Shown here: in pieces, positions 11,216 through 23,974 of the stretch
Layout of the letters: every line of letters begins with the position of its first letter
Numbering within the stretch: position 1 is the first letter of the stretch
Assembly (NCBI GenBank): GCA_028023455.1
Contig: JAQFVV010000258.1
Coordinates: 188,001 to 252,000, forward strand
Reading direction: 5' to 3'
DNA length: 64,000 bases
Source of the DNA: Epiperipatus broadwayi
Lineage: Eukaryota; Onychophora; Udeonychophora; Euonychophora; Peripatidae
The notes under the pieces: model-generated
The model's input: the letters and a program-made list of their open reading frames with translations, nothing else
What the model was told of the DNA's origin: nothing
Database searches by the model: none
Position numbers and translations under genes: made by a program

Positions 11216-11883
11216 GTGTTTGAAGCGGTTTAGATAAATTCTATTTAAAAGACAAATACTTTCTACTAATGAAAATGTCTAAGCACATTTAATTTATCTA
11301 AAATATTTTACTTTAATAAAATATATATATATGTAACTTTTACATAATTTAACTTTCATAAATATCATCTCTGAACAAAATACAGTTGATTTCTTTTTAC
11401 ATTATTTCTAAACATAGTGAAGACAAAGTATATATTTTTATTTATCAAATATTTGACTTAAAATTATATACAATGAAACAATTTATATTATTTTGATTAT
11501 ATGCTATTCAAAAAAATGTAAATAAACAAAAAATAAAACATTAAAATTCATAAATATAATAAATTTTATTAGTCCAAATGATAAATCATGTGGCAGCAAG
11601 CATTTTTCTGTATTGGAACATACTCATAAAATCTAACATGATTGTATTTATTAACTATATTTTCTTTCTAGTAAAAAAAAATAAATAGGAAGCATAATGA
11701 TTTTTTCTTCACTTTTTTCTTTCAAAAGTTTAATATAATACAATAGTGTTTCCCAACAATAGAACACTTCATAAATCCTGAAACTGTTGTTTAATTTATA
11801 GGATAGGTAGATATTAATAATAAAAGAATTAAGTAAGTAAATGTAAAACACATGAAAATAGTGAAATAAACTAGTATATATAT
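11216..11883. other. AT-rich intergenic DNA, no gene seen
   Basis: No supported feature. Small reading frames here have no recognisable similarity. Confidence 0.5.
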
Positions 11884-14800
11884 TGTAACTGTTTGGGTTA
11901 CATGGCATACAACAAAATAGTTGTGTGTGTGTGCAAATATATATATATAAAGTTGAAAGGAAAAGCAGAAATAAACCCAGATAAAAATTTTGTAGATATT
12001 TTTCTACATGTCACTGGGAATAATAGCAACTATAAAATGTTAAATAATTCTGAATTCAAAATAAAATTTTATTATAAATTAAATATTTAAAAAGTTCTAA
12101 ATAAATATTAATATTGTATTCTGATTTTGAAATTAAAAAACAAGCATGAATTGTGATAATAGATCTGATAATTGTAAAAATTTATATTATCTATTTTTAA
12201 AAATCTTTGATAAAAGTTCCAAAATGTAGTTTTTAATAACCTTTTAAGGCAATTTTACGAGCTGACTCATAGCCGCTTCAAGTTGCTTGAATTCCGTCAT
12301 TTTTAATGCTACGGTAAAGATTTTACGGTCATTTGAAAGGTTATAAAAAGTTCCATAAGATGCTGCCTTCTCTTGAAGTATTTTACAAGTAAAAAATCAA
12401 TAACCCTGATGTTGAAGGTCTAACAAAGGAAGAGGGCAGTCCATTCTTCATTCTGATTGGCTGTAACTGTCAAGTTCAAAGAAAGCTGTTTGTCAAAATG
12501 AAACTGCTAAGATTTCTTTTCTTTCATTTCGAAAGTGGTAAACAAATGTTTTAGACCATTTTAAAAGTATTTTTTGATGTATTTTTTGACATATTATAAA
12601 TTATTTTGATAAAATATGCTAAAAATAAAATTATTTTAGAATAGCAGTTAAGACTTTAAAAAAATGATTTACTTAAAATTGGGAAAGAAATCACTGACAT
12701 CAGCAAAACTTTTTAATTGGTGAGTAACGTTCATTTTAGATTTGCCACTATCAAATATTTTTATAATTATAAATAAAAATTTATTTTTGAAAAAACTTTC
12801 GTTCACTTACATAACCTGACAAATTATTAATATACTTTTTGCAAATGAAACAAAAGTGAATATAATATTAAAAGATATAATTTTGTGAATTGACCAGTTA
12901 AAAGTTTAGACTTTTACCTCACTCATCCAATAAAATAATCAGTGCTCCAAAGGTTAAAAGTGCTTTTGAAAGGTTTAGAAAGATAAGAACAGTTTTCAAT
13001 TAATGTGTTTTTGTCACTTCAGCAATCTAGCTATAAAGGAGTTGATAAAAAGATTAGTTTTAGTTTTGAATAATATTTTGTAAGAGCTGACCAGAAGAGT
13101 TAGCTAGTCGGCAGCATATGGCTGGCCAGAGTAGCTAGCAGTAATTTGGCTAGCGGATAAAGACAGAAAATGTTCATGAAAATGTAAAAGTGCAAAGAAG
13201 GCCAATCCAGTAGCTGTTCCTTAGTCATTACAGTAGAGTATAAATCCACAAGGAAGTCAGACCCAATTTTCAATATTCATAGCCCTAGTGCGGATGAAAA
13301 TGGCTGGCTTGCCTGAAGTTGTGATTTTACCTGTCCCAATGACGAGACAATCCCAGACTGACCCCCAACAAAAAAATCATCAGCTTCCTGGAGAAAGAAT
13401 TGGTATATGTATGCTGCTTTATCTATATGTAAGAAACCACAGATAAATGCATCATGCTGTATTTATATAAAGTGAGTTGTTTTTTTTATAATTCCATAAT
13501 ATGACATTTTAACCTATAGCCTATAATTTGCTTGAGACAAAAGCTAAAAGTAAAGAATCAAGTCCTAGAAGATCATATAAAAAAGACATCCTAAAAGAGT
13601 AACACAAGTAATAAATTTGCTTGGATTAAAAATCTAGGAGTAAATATTTAATTCAATGACTTTATTTAAAAAAAAAATAAAATAAAATGATAGTACTTTT
13701 TTTTAAAAGAACAAAAAACTAATCAAAAGGTAAAGAAACAATTAATAGAGGATTTTGTATTCTAGAGAAGAAAAAAAAAGAAACGTCATAGTTCTTTTTC
13801 TTTTACTATTATGATAGAATTTGATTCATATTATCTATATTTTTATTGATACACATGTATGTGTGAATTTTATGTATATTTTCTAAATGGAATTGTGAAA
13901 ATAATTTTAAATAATTTTTTTTTTGACAAAATGAAATATATGATATGTCGACATCAGTATATGTTTGCAATTCAACACACACACAAATGTATGTTAAATA
14001 TGTTACTAAATATGTATAAAACTGAATTTCATTTATAGATGTATAACAATTCAAATACTAAATAATAGATTATAATACACATCAATGTGATATGTACAGA
14101 AATTGTCACATGTATGTGTATATATATATCAATCTGAATGTCAAGTCGACATGTATGTAAAAAATTAATCTTTTTTGTTATTATTAAGAGTCAATTCAAA
14201 TCTGCTCATTTCTAAATTATAATGCATATCTGTGTGGATATATATATATATGACTTTATGTAAACCCATTAAGAGCTATTGTAAAACAATGTAATAATTT
14301 GAATTTTGTGTAGTAATCAAAATCAGAAGGCTTCTACATTAATAGCCAAATTCCAGAGACCTTAATATTATTTTTTATTATTATTAATAAACTTGTATTT
14401 CATTATAAAAATTATTCCAGTGAACTTAATTCAAAATGTTTTTTTTTTAATTATTGTATTGCATCATCTCTTGGTCACCATACAGTTATAGAGCTTGTGT
14501 TCTCTAAACTAAATTCATGCATAACAGTCTGATATATTAAAGGGGATGTATTTTAGTGCAGGGGCAGCCAGTGTGATATATCCTGGTTGGTGCTAAGATT
14601 ATATTTCTTAAAACCCATGCACTACATTTTATTTTAATTTAGTATTACTAGAAATTATGTTTATAGTTGGCTAGTACATCAATCATACTGTGGGCAGAGT
14701 AATGATGATGATCAGCATATTTTACTATCCCAGCATTATTATTTTTATGGTTATATATTCAGATGGATTAGGACTTAAGTTTGTGCATCCAAAATAAGGT

Positions 14801-15195
14801 TTAAATAATTGCCCCAAACTGGCAAAGGTTCAATAGTTATCTTGGTCTACAGTAGATTCATTTCAAATCCAGTCACAAGATTGACAGTTGATTTATTGTA
14901 TTTTGATTGATCATTCATAATGATGAAAGGTTATTTCTTTTGAGTATTACTTATATTTATTTTTACCTATTGATATTTGCTCTAAGGAGTTAACTGGGCT
15001 GAACTCTGAGAGTTCTCATGATTTCATGCTCTGTAATACTGAACATTACGTTAATATCAAACATTGCTTTAAACTTTAGTAAATTAACTTTCTTATAATT
15101 TTTTTTTTTTTGTAAATTTGAAAATTTTGCATTTATATTTTACTTGAAATATTTTGTCATCACCCCAACACCACCCTGATTCCCATCCCATCATA
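11884..15195 (+). repeat. Unclassified interspersed repeat, copy A
   Basis: Copy A begins with TGTAACTGTTTGGGTTACATG and stays recognisably similar to copy B (16020-18710) to about 15195. Shared landmarks include a GAGCTGACCAG/GAGCTGGCCAG region (13085, 16485), the TATTTATATAAAGTGAG segment (13461, 16880) and GGGGCAGCCAGT (14562, 18076). Differences are the MITE-like insert at 12233-12957 (only in A) and a SINE (only in B). Copy C (about 26490-27060) shares only the later part. No transposase or polymerase frame was seen. The TGTAAC start could be that of an LTR, but no matching end was found, so the class stays open. The orientation given is nominal. Confidence 0.65.
12233..12957. mobile_element. 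MITE-like insertion flanked by TTAA (piggyBac-type)
   Basis: Present in copy A only. TTAA occurs at 12233-12236 and 12954-12957. The ends are partial inverted repeats: the left reads TTAA-TAACCTTTTAAGGCA and the right, reverse complemented, reads TTAACCTTTGGAGCA. Copy B retains a single TTAA at 16359-16362 at exactly the corresponding place, which looks like the empty site. TTAA targeting with TTAACC-type ends is typical of piggyBac-related non-autonomous elements. No transposase is encoded. Confidence 0.55.
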
Positions 15196-16019
15196 AATGG
15201 TACCCATCAAGGGGTCGATGATCACATACTGGTGATCATCACTATAAAATTAGCACTCAACTTGACCTTAACCACAACTGAGAAAGGAAAAAAGTATGCA
15301 TTTAATGCAGAATTAATTTTAAAAATTACTGTGAAATATGTAACAAGAGTATTGATGATTTTACATTATAAAATAGTAGTTTTCATGTCTGTTTAAAGAA
15401 ATTCATGTTTAGAGTTAAATAAAAAGTCTATGATTTTGGAGACTGGATTGGATGTTTAATGGTTGAAGTTTGTTTAAATGTATTTTCAGTTTTAATGATG
15501 GATCGAGGCTTTTATCATTGGCTTGAAGATGCAATTTTTTTCATGCAACTCTGGTTGTGGTCTATCTCGGCTATTTGCTCCAACCCATTTTCTAATTTTA
15601 TATTGTTCTAAGAAAAGAAACAAGGCATAGTTTGTATTTTCCAGCTCATAAGATTCAATAAAGCAAGATATAGTTTTGTATTTTCCAGCCTCTCCAAGGG
15701 AGCAGGGCTTTGCAAACCTTTTTGCAGTATCCTTATCATGGGTTGTAGTAGCTTACAGTGTCTCAATTGAAATAGCTCTCTTGGTGTTCATGGTACATTG
15801 TGTACTTAAATCAAATGACTGAATTCTTTACCTATCTCAGAATTGCAAGTTACTATTCATTCTGTTAGCTGTCAGCTGTCTGTCATGTCTCCAAAAAAAA
15901 ATTGATGAGTATGTAGTTTCTAGAGATGTGAACTGTGTTTTCAATATACATGTATATTATGTAAAATATTGTTAGATAAATGTTTCATTTCTATTTTCCT
16001 TTTCTGCAGAAAGGGATAA
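15196..16019. other. Spacer between repeat copies A and B, slightly less AT-rich
   Basis: Not shared with copy B. Contains a local duplication of about 47-55 bp around the phrase GTTTTGTATTTTCCAGC-like (15629-15690). No exon could be supported. Confidence 0.45.
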
Positions 16020-18710
16020 TGTAACTGTCTGGGTTATATGATATACAACAACAAAGTTGTGTATGCACAAATATATATATATAAAATTGAAAGGAAAAGG
16101 AAAAATAAACAGTCAAAAATTTTGTAAATATTTTTCTACATGTCACAGAATAATAGCACTACAAAGGGTTAAATAATTCTGAATTTAAAGTAAAATTTTA
16201 TTATAAATTAAACATTTAAAAAGATTAAATAAATATTAATATTGTATTCTGATTCTAAAATTAAAAAACAACCATGTATTATGATAATACATCTGATAAT
16301 TGCAAAAATTTATATTAGCTATTTTTAAAAATGTTTGATAAAAGTTCCAAAATGTAGCTTAAGTACTTTTGAAAAAAATTAGAAAGATAAAAACAGTTTT
16401 AATTAATGTGTTTTTGTCACATCAGCAATCTAGCCATAAGCGTTGACAAAAAGATTAGTTTTAGTTCTGAATAATATTTTGTAAGAGCTGGCCAGGAGAG
16501 TTGGCAAGTTTGTTGTAGTTAGTTGGCAGCATATAGCTAGTCAAAGTAGCTAGCAGTAAGTTGGCTAGCAGATCAGGATAGACAATGATCATGAAGATGT
16601 AAGAATGCAAAGAAGGCAAATACAGCAGCTGCTCCCTGGTCACTATGGTAGTGTGTGGATCCATATGGAAGTTAGGTCCAACTTCCAATATTCATAGTCC
16701 AAGTGTGGATAAAAATGGTTGGCTTGCCTGAAGTTACATGATTATACCTGTCCCAATGATGAGAAAATCTGTACTAACCCCCCATCAATAAAATCCACCA
16801 GTTTCCTAAAGAAAGAATTGGTATATATATATGCTGCTTTATCTATATGTAAAGAACCACAGATAAACGCATCACGCTGTATTTATATAAAGTGAGTTAT
16901 TTTTTTTATAATTCCATAATATGACATTTTAACCTATAGCTTATAATTTGCTTGAGACAAAAGCTAAAAGTAAAGAATCAAGTCCTAGAACAAGTAATAA
17001 ATTTGCTTGGATTAAAAATCTAGAAGTAAAGATTTAATTCACTGACTTTATATTTTTAAAAGAAAAAAAATTTGATAGTACTTTTTTTTAAAGAAAAAAA
17101 ACTTAATCAAAAAGAAACAATTCATAGATGATTTTGTGTTCTAGAGAAGAAAAAAGGGAATTTGTAAACTGATATTTTTTTTTAAGTGTCATAGCATCGG
17201 CCAGGACGCAAACACACATCCTGGGCAACTGCCTGCAAGTGCAAAGCAGTCATGCTGACCTCTCGACCACCAATGCAAGACTGTAAACTGATATTTTTGT
17301 AATAAAAAAAGAAGAAAAAACAGGAAACTATTATGATAGAATGTGCTTCATATCATCTATATTTTTAATGATACACACATATATATATATGTGAATTTTA
17401 TGTATATTTCCCAAATGGAATTAATTGTAAAAATAATTTTTAATAATTTTCTTTGACAAAATGAAATATGATATAGATGTCAGTATGGGCTTGCAATTCA
17501 ATGTGCACACATGTATGTTAGATAGGTTACTAAATATGTATAAAACTGAATTTCATTTATAGATGTCTAACAATTCAAGTACTACATAATAGATTATAAT
17601 GCATATCAGTATGATGATATGTACAGAAATTAAGTCACATGTGTATGTGCATATATACATATCAATGAGTTTCAAGTAGGCACATATGTAAAAATTAAAT
17701 CTTTTTTTTATTATTATTAAATGTCAATTCAAATGTATTCATTTGTAAATTATAATGTATGTCTGTGTGGGTATACATATATGCATTTATGTAAACCCAT
17801 TAAGAGATGTAATAATTTCAATTTTGTGTAGTAATCAAAATCAGAAGGCTTTTAAGTGTATAGCTGAATTCCAGAGACCTTAATATCATTTTTTTATTGT
17901 TATTAATAAACTTGTATTTCAACATAAAACTTATTTCAGTGATCCTTAATTCTAATTTTTTTTTAATTATTATATTGCATCATCTCTTGGTCACAATACA
18001 GTTAGAGAGCTTGTGTTCTCCGAGCTAGATTTGTGATAATGGTTTGATATATTAATGGGGACACATTTTTGGTGCAGGGGCAGCCAGTATAATATATCCT
18101 GGTTGGCACTAATATTATATCCTTTAAACCCCATGCACTACATTTCACTTTAATTTAAGTATTATTAGAAATTAAGTTTATAGTTGGCCAGTACATTAAT
18201 TGTACTAAGTGGTCAGAATAATGATGATGATCAGCATGTTTTAATATCCCAGGATTGCTTTTATGGTAATATATTCAGATGGATTAGCACTTAAGTTTGT
18301 GCAATCAAATTAAGGTTTAAATAGTTGTCCCAAGCTGGCAAAGGCTCAATAGTTAGCCTGGTCTACAATAGACCCATTTCAAATCCAGTCACAAGATTGA
18401 CTGTTGGTTTTTTGAGTAATCATTCATGATGATGAACGGTTACTTCTTTTTGAATATTACTTATACTTATTTTTACTTATTGATAATGCTGGTGGATTTA
18501 TAGTTAATCATAGTTGCTCCAAGGTGTTAACTGGGCTGATCTCTGAGAGTTCTCATGATTTAATGCTCTTTAATATTGAACATTATTTTAATATCAAACA
18601 TTACTTTTAACTTGTTTATAAATTATACTTTTTGGTAAATTTTGTATTTATATTTTACTTGAAATATTTTGCCATCACTCCAAGACTACCCCGATTTCCC
18701 CCATTATAAT
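16020..18710 (+). repeat. Unclassified interspersed repeat, copy B
   Basis: Direct repeat of copy A, offset by about 4.1 kb, beginning TGTAACTGTCTGGGTTAT. It keeps the TTAA pre-insertion site at 16359-16362 and carries a SINE at 17180-17281. Divergence from A is substantial throughout, so the duplication or the two insertions are old. Similarity ends near a CCCATT-containing stretch at about 18710, close to where A also loses similarity. Confidence 0.65.
17180..17281 (-). mobile_element. tRNA-Gly-derived SINE, minus strand, perfect 17-bp TSD
   Basis: The direct repeats TGTAAACTGATATTTTT at 17163-17179 and 17282-17298 are identical. On the minus strand the element reads TTGCATTGGTGGTCGAGAGG and then a tRNA-like body with an enlarged anticodon arm (GCACTTGCAGGCAG), a B-box-like segment, ATGACACTT and an A tail. 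The enlarged arm groups it with the copy at 40081. The site is unfilled in copy A. Confidence 0.9.
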
Positions 18711-18759
18711 ATATATAGTAAAAGTACGTTCTTAATGACTGTGAGGTTATGGATCTTTC

Positions 18760-20720
18760 AATTACAAATTCTTTTGATACCAGGCAGAATATTAAAAAGC
18801 TGAATTCTCATATTCAGTGTAGCTTCCAGTCTGTTCCTGTACTTCGATCTGGTTGCCACATAATATGAAAGTCTTGCCACGCTTAAATATGATATTGTAA
18901 AAGAAAACAAAATACTAATAGCTAATGTTGACAGATTGGCGATACTCTTCTGCTAAATTTGACCTGCAATCATTTAAAAGCAGTTGCATGTATTTTTGTT
19001 TTAAATTAGAAGCACTAATTAAATCAATTAGAATTACATAATCACTTGTAATATTTACTAAGGCAATAAACCTCAAATCATGTACACTTGAAAATGTGAA
19101 GATAGGGACCTCTAGAGGTCTTAACCACAAGCTTATGCCTTGGAAGAAGTACTAAAGTTTGTTGAATTATCTAATACCTGTAAATGGATTCTGAATACAG
19201 GAATTATCCTGACCAGACTTTAAAAAATTATTGTAAAAGAACTGATTGTAATTCATGCAGGTATTCTAAAATTAAGTTGAAATCTTCATCACCTATTTTA
19301 GAATTTACGTTAATTAAAATTCATGCAAGATAGGAAAACAATCAAAATTATTCAGTTCAACTGTAGAAATCTAGAAATGCAATGTCCTACTAAATGATGC
19401 CATTTTATTTCCTGCATTAATAATTGTAATATTCTTTCCTAATAAGATAATTTCATTGCATTAGTAGAAACTTCCACCAAATATGCAAGATTCATCAATG
19501 AAGACCTTGTTAAAAATTCAATGAAATTCTTGTCCTATATTATTAAATATGGAAAGAAAAAAAACAATAATTCAATACAAAGTTCAAAATATCTCAATAG
19601 TGTTTTTCTTCTAGATAGCCTTCTCAAATCAATGTAAATGTAATAAGTTCATTACCTGTTTCATTACACAAAATATTAATTAAACTGGATTGAAGTGGTC
19701 AAGATTTTATGTAGTTGATAATTTTTACAGCTCCATCCAAAATAGTTTTAAAAGTTTTTTTTTTTTATTCTAAAGCTTAGCTATGCAAACACAATGAATT
19801 TTTGTGGTTATTATAGTTACTTACAAAATATGTGTTATAACTACCTTCAGCTTTCCTACCATTGCTTGAGTAAAGTCTGTATACACACTTTTCCCAACCA
19901 AATACAGATCAATATATCTTATCTGCTAGTTCTTTCTCATAGATGTTTTCATGAGTAAATCTTACTCAATATTATAACCAAATACTTAACCAAAATATGC
20001 TAGTAATACAACGAATGAGCCCTGTAATATTTACAGATTCATACATCTGTAATATATACTCACTGCAAAGTCTAAGTCCATTAATTAGCTTTTTTTCTGT
20101 ATTGGCAGAAAGATATTTGATGTGGCATGAAACAGTACTATTTGATAAACATAATGAATCTATTTTTAAACAGATTAACACATGAGATACAAAGTCTTTC
20201 ACACAAGCCTCAATGAGTCCAATTGTATAAGCTTCACCCTTAATGCAGTGCAGTAACTCATTTGAAAAGATACCTCAGTTGCATTTTTATTTTCAGAGTT
20301 AGCAATTGTAATCATTTCAAGTTTAAATTATTCTAGTGAATCGTCAAGCATTGGTGGTTGAGAGGTCAGCGACAGCTGCTTTACAAGCAGTTGTTCCAGG
20401 ATAGCAGGTTCACTTTCCGGCTGATGCTATGACACATGAGAAAAAAAAAATTATTCTAGTGAATCACATCAATTCTTTTAAAAAATGCAGACATTTTTCT
20501 TTGTAATCAGTGTTTGTTTCCAAGTGCTTATGAAGTTTAGTTGAAGTTAATGAACTATTCACTAGTATTTTATTACATGAAGCATATAATGCAACAGGAG
20601 CGTCTGTATTGCCATTACATGCAAATCCCCAATTTACTTTCCTTTCATTGTATTTCCTGCTTGGTATGCTCTTAGATAATATCTGCTTATTTAATATTAA
20701 ATTTTGTAAAAACCACAATT
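18760..20720 (-). pseudogene. hAT transposase relic (ZBED5/FAM200-like), SINE-interrupted
   Basis: Minus-strand segments follow the order of a hAT protein. At 20464-20718 lies a degenerate BED-type finger (S-C-N-K-I-L-V-N-S-S, T-K-L-H-K-H-L-E-T, then F-L-K-E-L). At 19972-20202 there is L-S-N-S-T-V-S-C-H-I-K-Y-L followed by an I-L-Q-M-Y-E-S-V-N-I-T-G stretch where the family has an L-D-E-S-T-D catalytic aspartate motif; that aspartate is lost here. Near 18800-18870 and 18915-19130 are C-terminal pieces, including R-L-E-A-T-L-N-M-R-I-Q-L and K-Q-K-Y-M. Many stops and frame changes separate them. A SINE with a clean target duplication sits between the finger and the catalytic part. It is a dead copy of a DNA transposon; resemblance to domesticated ZBED5/FAM200 proteins reflects their hAT ancestry. 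Similarity is judged by eye. Confidence 0.7.
20343..20447 (+). mobile_element. tRNA-Gly-derived SINE inside the hAT relic, 18-bp TSD
   Basis: The identical direct repeats AAATTATTCTAGTGAATC at 20325-20342 and 20448-20465 (the first three As overlap the A tail) bound the copy. The body starts GCATTGGTGGTTGAGAGGTC, has the GCTTTACAAGC anticodon arm, a B-box-like GGTTCACTTTCC, the TATGACACATGAG tail and A10. It inserted after the transposase sequence, so it is younger than the hAT insertion. Confidence 0.92.
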
Positions 20721-20759
20721 TCTTCTTCTATCATAGATGTGTCAGATATATTTACCTCT

Positions 20760-21620
20760 CCTTGTTTTAAAGTTCCCCTCTTTAACCAAGAATCCATAAG
20801 TAATTTTTGAATAATATTTAAATTCTAATATTAATCAGAACTCTAATATATAAAAAAAAAAAAAAGATTTAAAAAAACTGCAACACATAAAATTAATATG
20901 AAATAAAAATACTAAAAAAGTGTCAATAATGTAAAGGCAATTGTAATAAAATGATTTGATAAAATGTTTAGTACCAAAATTAAAGATTGTGAAATAAATA
21001 AGATTATAATGTGTAAAATCAAATAAAAAATAATTAAAAATTGTAATGCCGAAATAAATATTTAATGTAATTATAATAAGAAATAATTTATAATTATTAT
21101 TTAAAAAATTATAATATTAATTAAAAAAATAAAAAATGCTAATAAAAGCTTATAAAAATAATAAACTTATATATTTAAGTAAAAGACTATAATGAGGTGT
21201 TTAATAAAGTATTGTCACAATCTGCTTAGCTAGCAAGGCCAAATAACTTGATGTCATGGTCAGTGGTGACAATGCACAGAGCCCAGGCATTTCAAAATTT
21301 TAAACGAAACATTTATTGACTTTCCATGAACCACCAATATGGAAATGCTTTAAAGTTTTTCATCTAATAAAATAGTTTCTAAGCATAAGAGAATTCATAA
21401 AGTACTTCTTAAAATAAAAATTTATTGATATGTGATAAAAGAAAAAAAAATCATGTTTAGTCGTGGGTTTTATTAGGAGGGAAAAGCCTATTCATGCTAT
21501 GGTCATTTGCATTCTTGAAATGACTAAAATTATAACCATGTTTAAAGAAATTGTTTTGCTAAGACATCAAATTTATGGATAGAAAATATGAACCAGGAAA
21601 ATGTATCTATAAATATTATC
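20760..21620. other. AT-rich intergenic DNA, no gene seen
   Basis: Low-complexity sequence, with one less AT-rich patch at about 21220-21295 (GTCACAATCTGCTTAGC) that may be a repeat fragment. Confidence 0.45.
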
Positions 21621-21625
21621 ATTAT

Positions 21626-22321
21626 TGTGTTTGGTTTGATTTGCAGGTTCATTTCCAAACCAACAAGCAAATGATGATAAAACTACTCAACAATTAATGT
21701 GCACAATTTATTAATCATGAAAATATATACACATATTAGTTAATCAATAAAATACATATAGTTTACACAATTAATGATGAGATAATCATACTGCATGAAC
21801 TCACTTCCAACTATATGATTGGCCTGTCCTGCAAGTTCAAGAGAGACTCTTCCAGCTGCACTGGACAGCTTGCCTCAAGTTGACTCTAGTTTGGACTCTT
21901 CCAGCTGCATTTAGACAGCCTGCCTTGAGTCGATTGCAGACATTGCAGTTTCCAGTCCTGGGTGGACTTGCCTCACTGCTAAGATGTCACAATAATGGCT
22001 AGTGAAAACACCTTTGCTGATGGCAGCAGTTTCACTGGAAAGCATGTTCAGTCCTTCAGGTTGGCAGATGTTAACGCTCTCTACTCGCTCACTATCTATC
22101 TGTCTTGCGTCCAGAAAGGCTGACTATTTAATGGCAGATCCCCTATCTTACTGAAAACATTCAGATTCAGTCATCATGCTTGCTTATTGGCCTGTACTTA
22201 TCATTGGCTATGTGTTTGTCTGTAAATTAGCCTATTGGTCAGCAGCAAACAATGCTCAATCCGATCAGATAAGGTAGGAATCTGGACTACTCCACTTCTG
22301 AAGGCACGGTCAGATATGACA
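21626..22321 (-). mobile_element. Probable solo LTR (696 bp), minus orientation
   Basis: The block starts TGTG and ends GACA (TG...CA) and is flanked by ATTAT on both sides (21621-21625 and 22322-22326), the 5-bp duplication common for LTR retrotransposons. It is clearly less AT-rich than its surroundings. On the minus strand it has three CCAAT-like boxes (about 22180-22240), a TTAAATAG TATA-like site near 22115, and AATAAA near 21708, an order that suits an LTR promoter followed by a polyadenylation signal. A 53-bp internal duplication (CTCTTCCAGCTGCA) lies at about 21846-21945. No internal gag or pol is present. AT-rich 5-bp matches can arise by chance. Confidence 0.5.
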
Positions 22322-22326
22322 ATTAT

Positions 22327-23970
22327 ATTATGTGAGAAATCTTAGGATATATGTTGATTTTAATATATCATTCCAGTTTTCTTTATAACTGCATGATGAT
22401 CATATTTATGTGTATATACATATTTAAAAACGTTTGTTTTGTATCAACGTAAATGTATAAATGTATGCGTTGAAATGCAGTGCATTAAATAATAACTACT
22501 ATAAAACAGGCGGAAACTATTATTTTTATGTCACCAACTAGAAATCTTGAAACCAAATTTAATGGATACGCAGACCTACTATAATTTAATATCTGTTTAA
22601 TTCCGAATTCAATAAATACTATAATATATTTTCGAAACTTTTGAATAACGCACGTTAGACTTGGAATAATTAATCATTAATACTGAGAATATAAAATTCA
22701 CTATTATATTTAAATATATAATTTTAAAAATAGGCTAACGGTTAAACTAGATGTTTAACATTTGAAAAGGACCTAAACCCATATGCCAAATATATATATA
22801 TTTATATAGCGGTTACATATACTTTGGTTATTTATTATAGTATTATAATTTTATATATATATTCATTAATAACAACATAAAATATTTAACTTTTCTTTAA
22901 TATCACAAATCAATTTATTCTTATTTATTAATAAGATCGGCAAAATGGGAGGGAAAAAAATTAAATTAACTATATCATTAAGAAGTGATTAACTATAGAT
23001 TAAACATGCAGTTCTAAGGTTTTAAAATCAAATTTAAAAGTGATGATAAAACTTGAAACTGATTGGGTTGTGCCTGACTAAAATAAAAATGATTTCCTTG
23101 ACAGGAAGAGTCTGATGAAAACATTGTGACAGTTTTCTTAAGCAGATGTTCACACATTAAAAAAAAAAAAAGTAATTTAGGCTCTAAGTTATGCTTGATT
23201 TAAACATACTATTAATCTGTGAATATAGATATAAGTAAATCATCTCTGAAATAAACAAGAATATTATTTAAACTAAAAATAATATTCACAATATAATATT
23301 AATAAGGAAGTGGATATTAAATCATATATAAATATTAAAAATGTATCAACATTAAAGCCACTAGAAATTAAAAATAGTTTAAAAGATTTTATTTCAGAAT
23401 GAGATATAGTCTATCTCTTTTTTAAAAGTTCATAATAAAAATTAAAGTTTTATTAAAAATTAATATACTAAAACTGATATGTATATATATTTAAAAATCT
23501 TGAAAAAAAAAAAGATCTTATCACTATTGTTAAATATAATTGATCTTTACTTAACTTCCTATTGGCGGATGTATATGAAACGATCATACATGAACATAAT
23601 TTTCTTCACAAAAAGCAATATCAAATAATAATGTAACTAACTGTTTCAAAAAATTATTGTATCAAATTTTTATACATACAAAAAATAACTCTCAACTGCA
23701 CTTTTTCTTTTCATATCAACATATATGAAAATACATGTAGACAGGTATCTATCTGCAAATGTGAAAATACGTTACAGGAAAAATAAATGTATGCATACTT
23801 TATGTGATAGTGATTTATAATATCATCATTCACTAATTTTTTAATTAGTGAAAACATGTCAATTGAATTAATTAATTTCTGGATACTTTATACTTATTTC
23901 GAGTTAAATATAAAAAACCCAATCGTTTTTGAAGAAAACAATTATGTTTGTCTTTTTATTGCACTGTAAA
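22327..23970. other. AT-rich intergenic DNA, no gene seen
   Basis: No coding similarity or transposon end recognised. Confidence 0.5.
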
Positions 23971-23974
23971 TAAG

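Noticed and set aside
15154-15396. Possible host exon (80-codon frame)
   Set aside because: The frame starts in simple CACC-rich sequence at the end of repeat copy A, shows no recognisable domain and has no supported splice structure.
23114-23140. CTGATGA near 23112 as a hammerhead core
   Set aside because: No GAAA at suitable spacing and no complementary stem I; the same applies to isolated CTGATGA or TCATCAG at about 2417, 4101, 13378, 43166, 49580 and 62202.
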